Source: Furcasterigmium furcatum
Taxonomy: Eukaryota; Ascomycota; Sordariomycetes; Glomerellales; Plectosphaerellaceae
Direction: 5' to 3'
Length of the DNA: 64,000 bases
Assembly: GCA_001599815.1 (NCBI GenBank)
Contig: BCIA01000008.1
Coordinates: 868,001-932,000 of the forward strand
Below the pieces are notes generated by a model. The model did not search any database. It had not been told where the DNA came from and saw only the letters and a list, made by a program, of their open reading frames with translations. Numbering within the stretch: position 1 is the first letter of the stretch; each line of letters starts with the position of its first letter. Shown here in pieces: positions 1 through 10,151 of this stretch. The position numbers were made by a program, and so were the translations under genes.

Positions 1-406
1 CCTGGACCTCAGAGGCGACGTAAGTGTGCTCATCTCATCGAGGTATGCGAAGCTGGTGCTGACACCTTCAAATTTATAGATCCTGAGGCGTGTGCACGAG
101 AATGCCCCTTCTGTCTTCAAGAACAACAGAATCGAGAATGTCGAGATCATCCAGGACAATGTTGGGTTCCGTCCTGCGAGGACTGGAGGCGTTCGCGTAG
201 AGAAGGAGCTTCTAGGCGGCCAAAATGTCGTCCATGCTTACGGTTAGTCCTCCTTTGTCGATTTCCCCGTTGCTTGACAATGCAGAAAGATAATTGACTG
301 CTAAGGCACCGGCGGTGGCGGCTATGTGTTCAGCTTTGGTGTTGCTAGGGCGGCGGGTACTTTGGTGAACGATTTCGTCTTCGCTGCTCCCCAGGCAAGA
401 CTGTAG
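1..406 (+). CDS. D-amino-acid oxidase, 3' part (5' end outside window)
   Basis: This is the C-terminal part of a FAD-dependent D-amino-acid oxidase, which converts D-amino acids to 2-oxo acids, ammonia and H2O2. Three exons fit: 1-19, 80-242 and 306-406, with introns GTAAGT...ATAG and GTTAGT...TAAG. The translation contains VGFRPARTGGVRVE, then VVHAYG, a glycine run and GYVFSFGVA. This is the family's C-terminal signature, which holds the substrate-binding Arg and the second FAD-contact loop. The protein ends in ...APQARL; ARL is an acceptable type-1 peroxisomal targeting tripeptide, and fungal DAAOs are normally peroxisomal. No single long ORF shows this gene because two introns cut it. The family call is firm; the peroxisomal location is inferred from the last three residues only. 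Confidence 0.85.
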
Positions 407-1497
407 ATTGGATAGACTGGAAGATTCTTTTCGTGTTACTTCATCAAGCATGTGAATTTGAAGAGCCAAAACGCTGCAGGTGTTGCATACCGTCTTCGAC
501 TCGGGTTCGCCGGCAGCATCCAGCCGTGCTTTGACATAGGCTTCCTAGTCAATAACCAAGACACACAGCAGGGAATCGCTCTCTCGCTATTTCGTATTCA
601 CCAGGTGTATTCGGGACCGGGGTCTAACCGTGGCATCTCGGTTTACTCTGGAAAGAAACAACAAAAGCACAAAAGTATGTAAAGAGCGGCAAGAAGCTAA
701 GAAATCATTCTCGCAGTAGCCCGCAAACACACCCGAGAGCTCTGGATCGTAGTTTGTCCAACTTCGTCCACCCCATTTGCCATAGGGGCACGGGGTTTTG
801 CCAGACTTCCCCGTGTCACTCTATCTCTGGTCTATTATTCTGACATTCCAATGGTGGCTTGGCGGACGGCATCAGTACATACTGAGGCGTGCTGTGACGG
901 TGTTCGGATTGAAGCTATTTTCACCGCCTCAAACCTCGCTGCGCCGGTCACAAGATGCCCGGATCGCCGATGCAAGACAGCCGCAGCCACAAAAGTCAGG
1001 AATAGAACCAGTGGAGGTGCGCGCCATCCCTCCAGGCCGGCCGTTGGTTCAAGACCAACGTAGCTCGGCGACTAGCCTAGATTGAGACTAACGTCATCTC
1101 TCCCAATCGTTCCAGCTTTGTTGTCTTTCATCGGGAACAGCAAAGTTGGAGCTTGTCCTGAACGAGCTGCTGGACTGCTGCGAGGCTGAAGGGGCTTGAC
1201 AACGGCAAAACTCGTCCCGGAACGCTGCTTCGAAGCTAGCAGACACTGCCCCAGGGGCCGCAGCACTGCCAGCAGCGCCTGCCGCGATGGCTTCACTTCA
1301 GACAGTGAGGGGGAGCACGGGGAGAAACTATAAGACGAGGGCCAACTGCTTCTGGGCTTTTCGTTCTTCCATCATCAATCATCACATTCTCATCAGCCTT
1401 TCAATAACATTCTTCTGCCTCTTACTCCAACAACACGTCTTTAGGCCGCATTCTGTCGTCCACACAATCACTCTGAGCAAGCTTCAACTCTGTCAGC
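407..1497. other. intergenic, no supported gene
   Basis: This stretch holds the 3' flank of the oxidase and the promoter of the But2-domain gene. The short open frames on both strands (for example 798-1085 +, 1072-1296 -) have no recognisable motif. Nothing else seen. Confidence 0.6.
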
Positions 1498-2142
1498 ATG
1501 AAGTTTTCCATCATTGCATCCCTCATCTCGGCCACTGCCACCGTCATGGCATCGCCGGTGCCTCTCAACTCCACGGCAACAACTACACCCGCAGCCGACG
1601 TGACAAGCTCTTCCGAAGGGTTCTCGGTAACGCAGACGGTCTATCCCTCCCTCCAAGTCCGCTGGAAGTCAAAGGAGCCAAACACCCTCAGCCGTCACAC
1701 AAACACGGGCCACCTACTCAGCAACCCAAACGAGAAAGTCCACACGGCTGTCTATTTCAACATTCCCACGGCCCAAGCCGCTGGGAAAACCTGCCGCCTC
1801 GTCTTCCGCCTCTCTCAGGACGACTGGGCCATTGGTCCAGGCAGCTCGCCCGCTCAGTTTGACTTTTACCGCCTTGCAGGGTGCCTCAACGACGACTACT
1901 CGTGGTCGACCCGGCTTCCGCGGGGGATCCACGCCGGCGTCATCACACCCGTCAAAGGAAAGGAAGCGGTCTGGGACAAGGTCGACATGAGCGCCGACAA
2001 CGGAGATCCGTACATGGGGGCGGCACCTACCTTCTCCTGCCAGGGTGGGGAGTACAGCTTTGAAATGATTGCGCGGCCGGGGAGTAACATTGGATGGACG
2101 AGCGGCAAGGGCAGCGGGCTTAGCATCGAGATCTGTGGGTAA
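1498..2142 (+). CDS. secreted But2-family domain protein
   Basis: This single-exon gene encodes 214 residues. Residues 1-18 form a classical signal peptide (MKFSIIAS...ATVMA) followed by a Ser/Thr-rich stretch. From about residue 45 the sequence resembles the ubiquitin 3 binding protein But2 C-terminal domain found in many secreted ascomycete proteins: V(H)TAVYFNIP, TCRLVFRLSQDD, SPAQFDFYRL and the closing GWTSGKGSGLSIEICG. Two Cys pairs probably form disulfides. In these fungal proteins the domain is extracellular and its function is unknown; the ubiquitin link of the name does not imply a ubiquitin role here. The ATG at 1498 is supported because the signal peptide begins there. Family assignment is from remembered motifs. 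Confidence 0.75.
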   Translation: MKFSIIASLISATATVMASPVPLNSTATTTPAADVTSSSEGFSVTQTVYPSLQVRWKSKEPNTLSRHTNTGHLLSNPNEKVHTAVYFNIPTAQAAGKTCRLVFRLSQDDWAIGPGSSPAQFDFYRLAGCLNDDYSWSTRLPRGIHAGVITPVKGKEAVWDKVDMSADNGDPYMGAAPTFSCQGGEYSFEMIARPGSNIGWTSGKGSGLSIEICG

Positions 2143-2349
2143 GCATAGAGGTGGCGCATGGGATACTTCACTTTACAAGCGGATCGTTGTCTTTACATTT
2201 AGAGGTCATCTAAGTAGAAGATAAAGCGGCATTAAGGCTACTAAATCCTTATTAATTAGAAATGAAAGGGTTTCTCACACAATTTAGTCGATGTCGCGGT
2301 GAGATACTTCATACAAGGAAGAGATATACTATCTATAGACTAACTAGCC
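2143..2349. other. AT-richer intergenic tract
   Basis: Between the But2-domain gene and the ankyrin relic the base composition becomes AT-rich (for example around 2205-2260 and 2325-2345). No gene seen. Confidence 0.5.
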
Positions 2350-2541
2350 CTACACAAACGGGGGCAATAATAGGCGTTCAAAACCCTTTTGATACCGGGA
2401 GGGTGCCACATCCATTACGGTGCGAGCTTTCTTATCGCTTGTAGTGACGTTAACCCCCACTTCGAGAAGGAGCTTGACGACAGTTATATCTCTATTAGTT
2501 GTCGCCCATAACAAAGGGCACAAGACATGGGTGTTCAACAT
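2350..2541 (-). pseudogene. ankyrin-repeat C-terminal relic
   Basis: On the minus strand this 63-codon fragment reads as the end of an ankyrin domain: an ankyrin helix pair (VVKLLLEVGVNVTTSDKKA) and a tail (RTVMDVAPSRYQKGFERLL). It aligns codon by codon with the C terminus of NLR-1 (VVKLLLEAGVNATARDKEG then RTAMDLASSYRHKDLESLL). Nucleotide similarity is also clear: 2404-2480 matches 5932-6010. Most differences in the clearly alignable part are C-to-T or G-to-A changes in the relic. No NACHT region or longer ankyrin array precedes it, so it looks like the decayed end of a duplicated NLR gene rather than a working gene. It lies eight bases from the stop codon of the amine oxidase. Confidence 0.65.
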
Positions 2542-2548
2542 CAGGCTC

Positions 2549-3931
2549 TTAGTTCAGACGCCGGAGAACTTTTCGAGTCACAGAGTATGAGCTCTCGAAA
2601 GCGCCCGAGATGAAGCCACGCCAGCCGTCCGAAAAGTCCGAGCCGCAGAAGTACACCCTGCCATGAGGGCGTCGAACCTCCTCATCGTATTTGTGAACCC
2701 AACCAGCCTGCCGAATCGGCATCACTCCTCCGGCGTAAGGATCGCTCGACCAGAGATGGGCGCGGGCGGATGTGAGCTCCAACCCTTCGGGGTGGAGCGA
2801 TTCAATGAGCCGGATGTTTGTCTCGTCGCTATCGAGTCCGATGTTGGGGTGACAGAGGAAGGTAAGCAGGGGCTGGCCTCCCTGTGCGCCGTCTGCAAAT
2901 CCGCTCGCGAAGGGCACATCTCCTCCTTCGCAAGAGATGTTGTAGCCGGTAGGGAGGTCTGTCGATGTCGTCGCAAGGAGCTTGTCAGTTTTGGCTGCAA
3001 TGATACCCTGCGTAAATGCGGACTGTCGTAGAGACGAAATCGGTGGATCGAACTGAATAGAAGAGAGGACGTTCATGGGAATGGTGGAAATGACCACCTG
3101 GGCCACGTACTCTCGGCCAGATTCGAGGAGCACCGAAGCGGAGACCTCGGTCTGCGAGATAGATTTGACGGGGGATGAAAACAGTCGGTGGCCAGTGAAA
3201 TCATTCAGCATGGCTTGAGCAAATGTCGTCGTTCCTTGGGCCAGCTTGAACTTCATCGTGGACTCCTCTATCATCTCGGACTGAAAGTTGCAAAGGGCGT
3301 ACGTGTGGAGTACTTCGGAAAATGCAGCCTTGTCCGCCGAGATTCCGTAGAAGGAGGCTGCATGGTCAGACAACGACTGCCGCTCTTCGCTGGAGAGGTC
3401 TTCGAGCTGGTCTACCCGGTCTTGGATGCTTAACTTATCAACCTCGAGGTAGGACGGATTTGCGCGTACGCTGCTAGGCGTGTTGTACGGAAAGGGGATG
3501 ACTCCACGACCGCCTTGACCATCGACATCAAGGAACTTCGCCATCAGCACCTCCGTCCCAGCGAACATCTCCGCTGCTTCATGTGGTGTGGCAGTTGTCA
3601 AGGTGTCTGAAGCCATGGCTTTGGAAAAGACGGCGCAGCCTTCAGGCAGCGCCTGCGTCTCCACGAAGTCGTCAAGGCCGTATCTCTGTAGTTCGGCGAA
3701 GACATGGGGCTGCTGCCAGTGCACCCAGGTCCCGCCCATCTCGAACATTTCTCCATTCTCTCCGTACGTAGTCCAGGTCCTACCGCCGATGCGATCGCGA
3801 GCCTCGATCAGAAGGACCTTTTTTCCAGCATACGAGAGGTCGCGGGCAGCAGTCAGCCCGGCGAATCCGGCTCCAATGATGATCACATCGTAGGTGGAGG
3901 ACAAGTCGCTCTCGACGGTAGACGCAGCCAC
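2549..3931 (-). CDS. flavin-containing amine oxidase
   Basis: This uninterrupted frame encodes a 460-residue flavoprotein amine oxidase, which oxidatively deaminates amines to aldehyde, ammonia and H2O2. Residues 15-45 are the FAD-binding Rossmann segment (DVIIIGAGFAGLTAARDLS, then LIEARDRIGGR). A conserved WVHWQQPH-type substrate segment follows, and the C-terminal flavin-binding motif is GRVYFCGSDFSDGWRGFISGA near residue 430. Length and order match monoamine-oxidase-type enzymes. No signal peptide or C-terminal anchor is seen, so it is probably cytosolic or peroxisomal. The ATG at 3931 lies just upstream of the Rossmann strand, as usual. Substrate cannot be inferred. Confidence 0.85.
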   Translation of the reverse strand: MAASTVESDLSSTYDVIIIGAGFAGLTAARDLSYAGKKVLLIEARDRIGGRTWTTYGENGEMFEMGGTWVHWQQPHVFAELQRYGLDDFVETQALPEGCAVFSKAMASDTLTTATPHEAAEMFAGTEVLMAKFLDVDGQGGRGVIPFPYNTPSSVRANPSYLEVDKLSIQDRVDQLEDLSSEERQSLSDHAASFYGISADKAAFSEVLHTYALCNFQSEMIEESTMKFKLAQGTTTFAQAMLNDFTGHRLFSSPVKSISQTEVSASVLLESGREYVAQVVISTIPMNVLSSIQFDPPISSLRQSAFTQGIIAAKTDKLLATTSTDLPTGYNISCEGGDVPFASGFADGAQGGQPLLTFLCHPNIGLDSDETNIRLIESLHPEGLELTSARAHLWSSDPYAGGVMPIRQAGWVHKYDEEVRRPHGRVYFCGSDFSDGWRGFISGAFESSYSVTRKVLRRLN

Positions 3932-5086
3932 TGAAGGGGTTTGTAGGCCTGATTACCGTCAGCCAAGGTTCTACATCATGTGTTTTGTACATTGCGTGCC
4001 ACTGGGTTGTCAAAGTAGCCAAGGGGTACAGACCTCGAGAATAGCCCGTCTTCGGCTTCCATTCGAATCCCTCTCGGGATCGTGGCATGTCGGTGGTCGA
4101 GACGGTCATGATGTGCCTCTGGGAAGCAGACGAAATGGGGTCGATGGTGGGCGTTTTGCTTTCAAGACCGTATCTCGACGCAAACCCAGCTGTTTAAATA
4201 CTATGGAGTCTCGCCGGTTGCTCGAAAGTTTCCTGGTGGCGGCGCACGACGGGATTTGCGAGGTTGCGATGCTCCGATGGAAAGACTCCGGCGAGCTGGA
4301 TTTGGTCTAGGTTCGCCGAAACCGTACTCCACTGACAACAGACGATTGACTTTGGCCTGCAGAACGCGGGCCCCGACAAGGTCCGCGCGAGCCCGCCTTT
4401 TTCGAATGCTGCTCCCTTGGTGAATATGTCGGCTCCCCTTCTGAACACGACTGCTCCAATCTCGCGCAAGTCTGCTCCCTTCCTCAACACGACGTCTCCC
4501 AGTGACGGCGTCCTCATGAACAGCGATACTCCGCGACAAACCTCAACATACAGGCGACGCAGACCGGTCACTGGACTGTTTTGCACCTTTCACACTTACA
4601 TCTCAGCTGAGAGCTCTCAGTCATCGAAGAACATCCGGCTAAACAACGTTTCTTCTCTTTCTATGAATGGGGCCGCCAGCAATTGGCCCGAATGTATTAG
4701 GAGACTTTTCGACGGACGTCTAAAGATAATGGAGCTGACTGGCTACATCAGAGCTCAGACTTCTTGCTCAGGAAGTTATCCAGTTTAATCCATTTGCCAC
4801 TACTCAACAACACGAGATTCTGAAAACACCATTGTGGCCGCGGCTTTAAGTTTGGCCTTGCTGGTTGACTACGTAGTACCTTCGTCCGGGTCTGCGACGA
4901 ACCGTTTGCGGGCTGGTTCAGTGCCAAATCCGAAGATTGATGATGTCATGAAGCCCGACTCGGGCGGGCATCATCAAGGATACATAAAAAGAAGACATCC
5001 GCGTTATTCTTAGATCGTCTCTGGACTGTTTCTAGATATTGGCAGCAGCAGCAGTATATTTAAAGAGCACACAGCTTAGACACGAA
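3932..5086. other. intergenic between amine oxidase and phenolic acid decarboxylase
   Basis: No gene is supported. Two similar ~26-base stretches (about 4430 and 4475) give short repeated peptides (SAPLLNTT / SAPFLNTT) in one frame, probably chance or a tiny local duplication. A TATA-like ACATAAAAAG lies near 4982-4991, about 100 bases before the next start codon. Confidence 0.5.
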
Positions 5087-5626
5087 ATGACATCCCAGCC
5101 CCTACCCCGTTTCCTGACGAACACGCCGCTCCACCCGTCGTTTGATCAGGACATCCTCAACACACACCTGATCTACGATTACGACGCGCAGTCTCCCACG
5201 GGCGAACCGGAGAAATGGCGCTACGAGATGTGGTTCTTCTCCGCGTCGCGCATCGTGTACGCAATCCACGGCGGGCCAATGGCCGGGCGTGTCAACTACC
5301 AGCAGGCGACCTATCAATGCATCCGGCCCGGTGAACTATGGCAGGTCAATTGGCTCGAAGAGACGGGAACCATATGCTCGCTGGTCTATGACATACCACG
5401 CAGCAAGGTGACGACGCTGATTGCCTTTTCGCAGGGGCACTGGGAGCGCGCGGAGGAGGCCCATGGCGACAAGCGGAACGGGCCGGACTTGGAGCGATGG
5501 CGGCGCCTGGCGAGGATTGGAATTCAGACCGACAGGTTCATGCTGTCTGAGCAGGCGGGCTTGGTAGAGATGTTCAAGGGAGCGGGAGACTTGGTGCCAA
5601 TCAGCGAGGAGGATCCGACCTTCTAA
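5087..5626 (+). CDS. phenolic acid decarboxylase
   Basis: The start is the ATG at 5087 (MTSQPLPRF); the open frame extends further upstream only through a non-ATG codon. The 179-residue protein is a phenolic acid decarboxylase, which converts 4-hydroxycinnamic acids (p-coumaric, ferulic, caffeic) to vinylphenols without a cofactor. The family's four active-site residues align: Tyr30 and Tyr32 in LIYDYD, Arg68 in HGGPMAGR, and Glu91 in NWLEETGT, equivalent to Tyr18, Tyr20, Arg48 and Glu71 of the Lactobacillus plantarum enzyme. The fold is a small beta-barrel without signal peptide, so it is cytosolic. Plant-associated fungi use it to detoxify lignin-derived acids, consistent with the pectate lyase and LPMO in the window. 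Confidence 0.88.
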   Translation: MTSQPLPRFLTNTPLHPSFDQDILNTHLIYDYDAQSPTGEPEKWRYEMWFFSASRIVYAIHGGPMAGRVNYQQATYQCIRPGELWQVNWLEETGTICSLVYDIPRSKVTTLIAFSQGHWERAEEAHGDKRNGPDLERWRRLARIGIQTDRFMLSEQAGLVEMFKGAGDLVPISEEDPTF

Positions 5627-5875
5627 AGAAGGAAGCTCCGGCTGTCATAGGGGGTCCGGAAGTCGGAGTACTTAGGCAATGGAGATGAATCACTGGCTGG
5701 ATCTGGATCACGGATGAAGTCGATGACCAGGCTCCGCATATGTTTTGAACATGATTGAGAATACCATTCGACTTCAACCCATACCCAGTGCAGCTGGACT
5801 CCGCCAACTCGAAACAATACATCAAGAACTTCCTGGAGTGCAGTACACTAAACTTTGTCTGTGGACCAACTTACC

Positions 5876-8800
5876 CTACAGAACCGGAGAATGCTTTGCC
5901 AATAGGCTTTCCAAATCCTTGTGACGATAGGATGATGCCAGATCCATCGCGGTGCGACCTTCCTTATCTCTTGCCGTGGCGTTGACCCCCGCTTCGAGAA
6001 GGAGCTTGACCACTCCTTCGTGTCCATTCCCAGCAGCCCACGATAGAGGCGTCCGGCCGTAGCTGTTATCTCTCGAGTCGGGGTCAACCCTCCCTGTCTC
6101 TAGGAGGATCCTGACCACCCCCTCGTGTCCATTCATAGCAGCCCGCGATAGAGGCGTCCGGTCTTTGTGATCCCTCGAGTCGGGGTCAACCCTCCCTGTC
6201 TCTAGGAGGATCCTGACTACCGCCTCCTCTCCATTCTCAGCAGCCCACGATAGAGGCGTCTGGCCGTGCGTGTTATCTCTCGAGTCGAGTTCAACCCTCC
6301 CTGTCTCTAGGAGGATCCTGACCGCCCCCACGTGTCCATTCTCAGCAGCCCACGATAGAGGCGTCAGGCCGTGCCTTTTATCTCTCGAGTCAAGTTCAAC
6401 CCTCCCTGTCTCGAGGAGGATCCTGAGCACCCCCTCGTGTCCTCTCGCAGCAGCATACGATAGGGGCGTCCAGTCACCGTTATCCCTCGANNNNNNNNNN
6501 NNNNNNNNNNNNNNNNNNNNNNNNNNNNNNNNNNNNNNNNNNNNNNNNNNNNNNNATCCCTCGAGTCGGGGTCAACCCTCCCTGTCTCGAGGAGGATCCT
6601 GAGCACCCCCTCGTGTCCTTTCGCAGCAGCATACGATAGGGGCGTCCAGTCATCGTTATCTCTCGAGTCGGGGTCAACCTTCCCTGTTTCTAGGAGGATC
6701 CTGACAACCTCCTCCTGTCCATTCGCAGCAGCCCACGAGAGGGGAGTCCTCCCATAAGCATCTTTTATATCTTCGGGTACTATAAACTCGCCATTACGCA
6801 ATAACATCCACGCAAGCAACCCTGCTATCCCATGTTGAGATAAGACATGGACGAAGTGCATGCCTCGCTCCGGTCGATCTGGGTCGTATCGATCAAGTTG
6901 CTTGTAGGTTGTGATCCATGATACGAGCAGTGAGCTCTGAGGCGCCAGGAGATCAACAAAATATTGGCAGGCGCTCCCTTCTGTTGGGTCGCCCATTCGC
7001 AGATGATAGGTCCACGAGCCAACCGCGTAGGACAGAAGAGGGAATCTGCCGCAGTCATTCGGGCCTAAAGATTTCGGGTGGGCATCAACGACCAGCTTAA
7101 AATACTGGAGACAGATCCTCGCAAGCTGGCAGTGAGTATCTCGGAAGACCTGATCTGCTGCCGGTGCATGAACAAGCAGAGATAGGCCGCCGCTAAGAAT
7201 GAAGTCGTTGACGGACTGGTGAATGAACTGGACCGTTGACGTGTATCTTTTTGAAGGAAGGATTTCTGCAAGACCACAACTGAGCGTGTTGATGCTGTTC
7301 CTGATCTGGTTGTCTGCGATGAATTCGGCGGAACTTGGGCATTCATCAAGGGAGTCGAATGCGCAGTCGGGCTCAATGGCCATAGCCCACTGAAGTTCGT
7401 CGGGTGCAAGGGGTCGCTTGGCGAAACAAATCCATTGCATGAGCTTCAATGATTGTGTGGGATGTTCCGATTGTTCAAGGAGCTCGCGATAGAGCTCTTC
7501 CAACTTGTTAGGCGTGCGTTTGATCTCAGCCTCGATTGCGACTCGAGATGCGCCTCGACGGTTCATTTGGATCACACGTCTCACGACAAGGTGCGCCCAC
7601 ATGAAGACGCCTCGAGCACGTTCGCAAATCAACTGCCGAACGTAGACATCAGATTGTCGCCCAGAGAGATGAGCGCCAACGAAGGCGTCAATGTCCACGT
7701 TGTTTTCTTCTTCCAGGGTGATGGTCAACCCTTCATCCAGGTATAGGATCGGGTAGTGTCGACAGGAGAAGAGTATTCCCATCCGATCAACAGTTGATGG
7801 AAGATTCCTCAGAAGAGCTTTGAGGTGTTCGATTAGCTCAACAGCCGCTTCCTCGCCACATTCATCGAGGGCATCGACGAACAAGATGACAGGAAACCTT
7901 TCGAGAATCCTGGGCAATGCGTCCTGAAGGAAACCCTGTAGCTGTCTCACATGCCACTGCCACTTCTCTCCGCATCTGCCCACTGTTTGTTCTTTCTCGT
8001 GAAAATACTTGATGAGATCAGGGAGGGCTCCTGGTGCATGTCTCAGCAGTTGGTGCATCAGGGACTGGAAGAGACCAAGTAGTGATTTCTGGAGGTCGTT
8101 GCCGCGCCCATGGAAGAAGAAAGAGATGACGAGCGTATCATTTCCGTACAGGGTCGGAACATGACGTGTGGCGTATCTCATCAGCGTCGATTTTCCGGAG
8201 CCGGGCTTTCCCTTGAACCAAAGAAGGCCGCGACTTTGGCCCATCCATTGGAGGAAGGTTTCGTGTTCGAGAAGCCATCGGCATGTGCCATCGAAAGCGT
8301 CATCGACATCGTTTAAGCGGTCGTCCATGCCATTAAAGGCCAAGGATCTCATGCAAGCGATTACCCTCTCATTCTGCGGCTGGCATAGATCTACATCTCA
8401 TTAGCTACAGGCAGCCCAGACACCGTTGTTTACGTACTGTGCTCTGTGAATCGCCTGGTGACCTCTTCTCTGGCTTCACCAACGAGTCTCTTGATACGTT
8501 CCTTGACTACATTGTAGTGAGGATGGCGCTGGCTATCGTACTTGACGAGCTCGCGATGATCAGCATTCAGGGCAACATTGTCCTCGTCAGCCGTGGCCAC
8601 CAAACCCGTGCTTGTAGCCGAGTTCTTTGTCACCATCAAAGACGGAGGACCTTCCCTGTCCCATTTCCGTTTCTCGCCACGCTTTGACTGTCAGCATAAT
8701 CCCGCACGGTCATTCGAGCGATGAAATGCGTACCTGCAGAGTTGGGCTGTATTTCGTCTCATAGAAGCTGACAACTTTGTGTCGGCCCTTGCAGGTCTCT

Positions 8801-9801
8801 GAGAACTGATCGGCAAGCTGCTTCAAGAATCTGGACGGCTCCGAGTCCGAATCCACGAGGATATCATCGACCAGAAACCTGTTTGGCTGACCCTTGACTA
8901 GAGCCCTCAATGGCTCATTGCGAAGGCCGAGATTGGGCACCCCAAACAGGAGGAGGCCGTAGGAGGCCTTGGAGAGCTTAGTATTCTCGTCCCTCGGCTT
9001 GCGACGTGCTAGTACGAGCGCCTGTTTGACGACCAAGCCGCCGAGGCTGTGGCCGATGAAGATAATTGGACGGAGGGATGTCTTCGAAGATGCGTTAGCT
9101 TTCGCCGCCAGTAGGTCGGGGCCCATTGTACATACGCCATCATCTGAGCGGAAGGCTACGATCTGTTCCAGCAAGCCACTTCCCAGGTCCTCAATTGACT
9201 GCTTCGCTCGACTGTCCTCCAGTGTGGTATCGTAGCCATAGAGAAGGACTCGGATCTTAGGGAGGGTTTTCGGCAGAAAGTCTCGCAGCCAGACATCATC
9301 ACTGGTTGGAGATCTCCAGGAGCCAAGGGGGTTGCAACCGAGGCCAGGCACTGCAATAATGCTGGTGAAGTCAGCGAGGGTGCCATCGAAAACATGGTAA
9401 CAGTGTGAGGGTAAGACCTACTCGATGTCTGCGCCAGCCTGATCCACATGGAGCGGTGTGATCCCCTCGAACTTGCCGCTGAAGGTAAATGGATGGTCGC
9501 CTCGACCCTCATTCAACTGGTGGCAGAGGTCCTCTGCCATGAGCGAGGTTCGAAATGCAGCAGTGGCACAGAGAGTGTACTGGTCCCAAGGCACCAGGGA
9601 ACGGACGCGCACATTTGCAGTGTCGCTCGACGGGCCAGAGCCCGACGGGAGGATGGATCGCAGGTCGCTGGTCAGAGTGTCGGCATCAGTGCCGAGCGGG
9701 ATGTTATCGATGCGCAGCGTCCAGCTCTTCGGTTTCATTGGGGAGCTTGAAGGCACCGGCTGGGCTGGAGAGTCGTCTGCTTGCGAAGAGATCCCGTCCA
9801 T
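5876..9801 (-). CDS. NLR-1: alpha/beta-hydrolase-NACHT-ankyrin STAND protein (four exons, gap inside)
   Basis: Exons fit at 9801-9422, 9361-8734, 8687-8438 and 8390-5876, with introns of 60, 46 and 47 bp and compatible phases. The product is about 1,250 residues. After a ~130-residue N-terminal region comes a serine-hydrolase-like domain (DIIAVPGL; nucleophile elbow GHSLGG near residue 225). Next is the linker typical of these receptors (LNADHRELVKYDS), then a NACHT NTPase (P-loop GKPGSGKST near 480, Walker B VILFVDALDEC near 585), and ankyrin repeats to the end. At least seven repeats share the near-invariant core LLETGRVDPDSRD. N bases at 6491-6555 interrupt them and put the two sides in different frames; the spacing of flanking repeats explains this as a wrong gap size. 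Such proteins act as intracellular fungal NLR-like sensors in heterokaryon incompatibility or defence. Confidence 0.85.
5879..6770 (-). repeat. near-identical ankyrin-coding tandem repeat of NLR-1
   Basis: Repeat units of 102 or 105 bp can be followed by the landmark CTCGAG (plus strand) at 6072, 6174, 6279 and 6384, by CTCGA at 6486 where the Ns begin, then by CTCGAG at 6560 and 6662. Six of the seven landmarks are followed by the same block, GTCAACCCTCCCTGTCTC or a one- or two-base variant; after the 6486 landmark the Ns hide it. Only the 6486-to-6560 step is anomalous (74), and it spans the N run. Ankyrin repeats usually diverge strongly at DNA level, so this uniformity implies recent duplication or concerted evolution. 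Confidence 0.85.
6491..6555. other. assembly gap (65 N) inside repeats
   Basis: The gap lies inside the repeats of NLR-1. If exactly one unit is interrupted, the true missing length should be 93 or 96 bases. That restores both the 102/105-bp period and the reading frame. Larger multiples are equally possible. Confidence 0.9.
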
Positions 9802-10151
9802 CTTCGTTGAGTCCCATCACCTGGCCAAGTTCCAGAAAGCAGAAACTGAACAGAACCGCAGCCTGATCAAGCAGATCAACATGCAACCCCCTCATTGCCA
9901 AGTTCAGCTGCCCACGTGACCGAACGCTGCTGCGCCATCGAGCTGACCGCCCTTTTGGGAGTTGTGCGTGATCTTGACTGTGCCTCGTTGAGACGACCTT
10001 CTGGCGATGTGTTGTGTTATCACTAGATGCGATTTCAATAACAAGGAAGAACTTATGGAAACGACCCCTTCAAGGGGAGTCAGCATCATCTAGAGATCAT
10101 GTTACCGAGCCCTCGGCTGATCAGCCACGTGCCAGAGGATCACGAACATGA
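9802..10151. other. intergenic, promoter side of NLR-1 and 3' side of pectate lyase
   Basis: No gene or motif seen. Both neighbouring genes are on the minus strand, so this holds the upstream region of NLR-1 and the downstream region of the pectate lyase gene. Confidence 0.6.

Noticed and set aside
4425..4505. Pentapeptide-like repeat (LRKGADL / FRRGADI / FTKGAAF) on the minus strand
   Set aside because: Only two or three imperfect copies in a short frame with no start context or wider domain; not enough to call a gene.
6364..6490. Apparent frameshift in NLR-1 after the N run
   Set aside because: Explained by the wrong gap length; landmark spacing shows the frame is restored if the gap is 93 or 96 bases.
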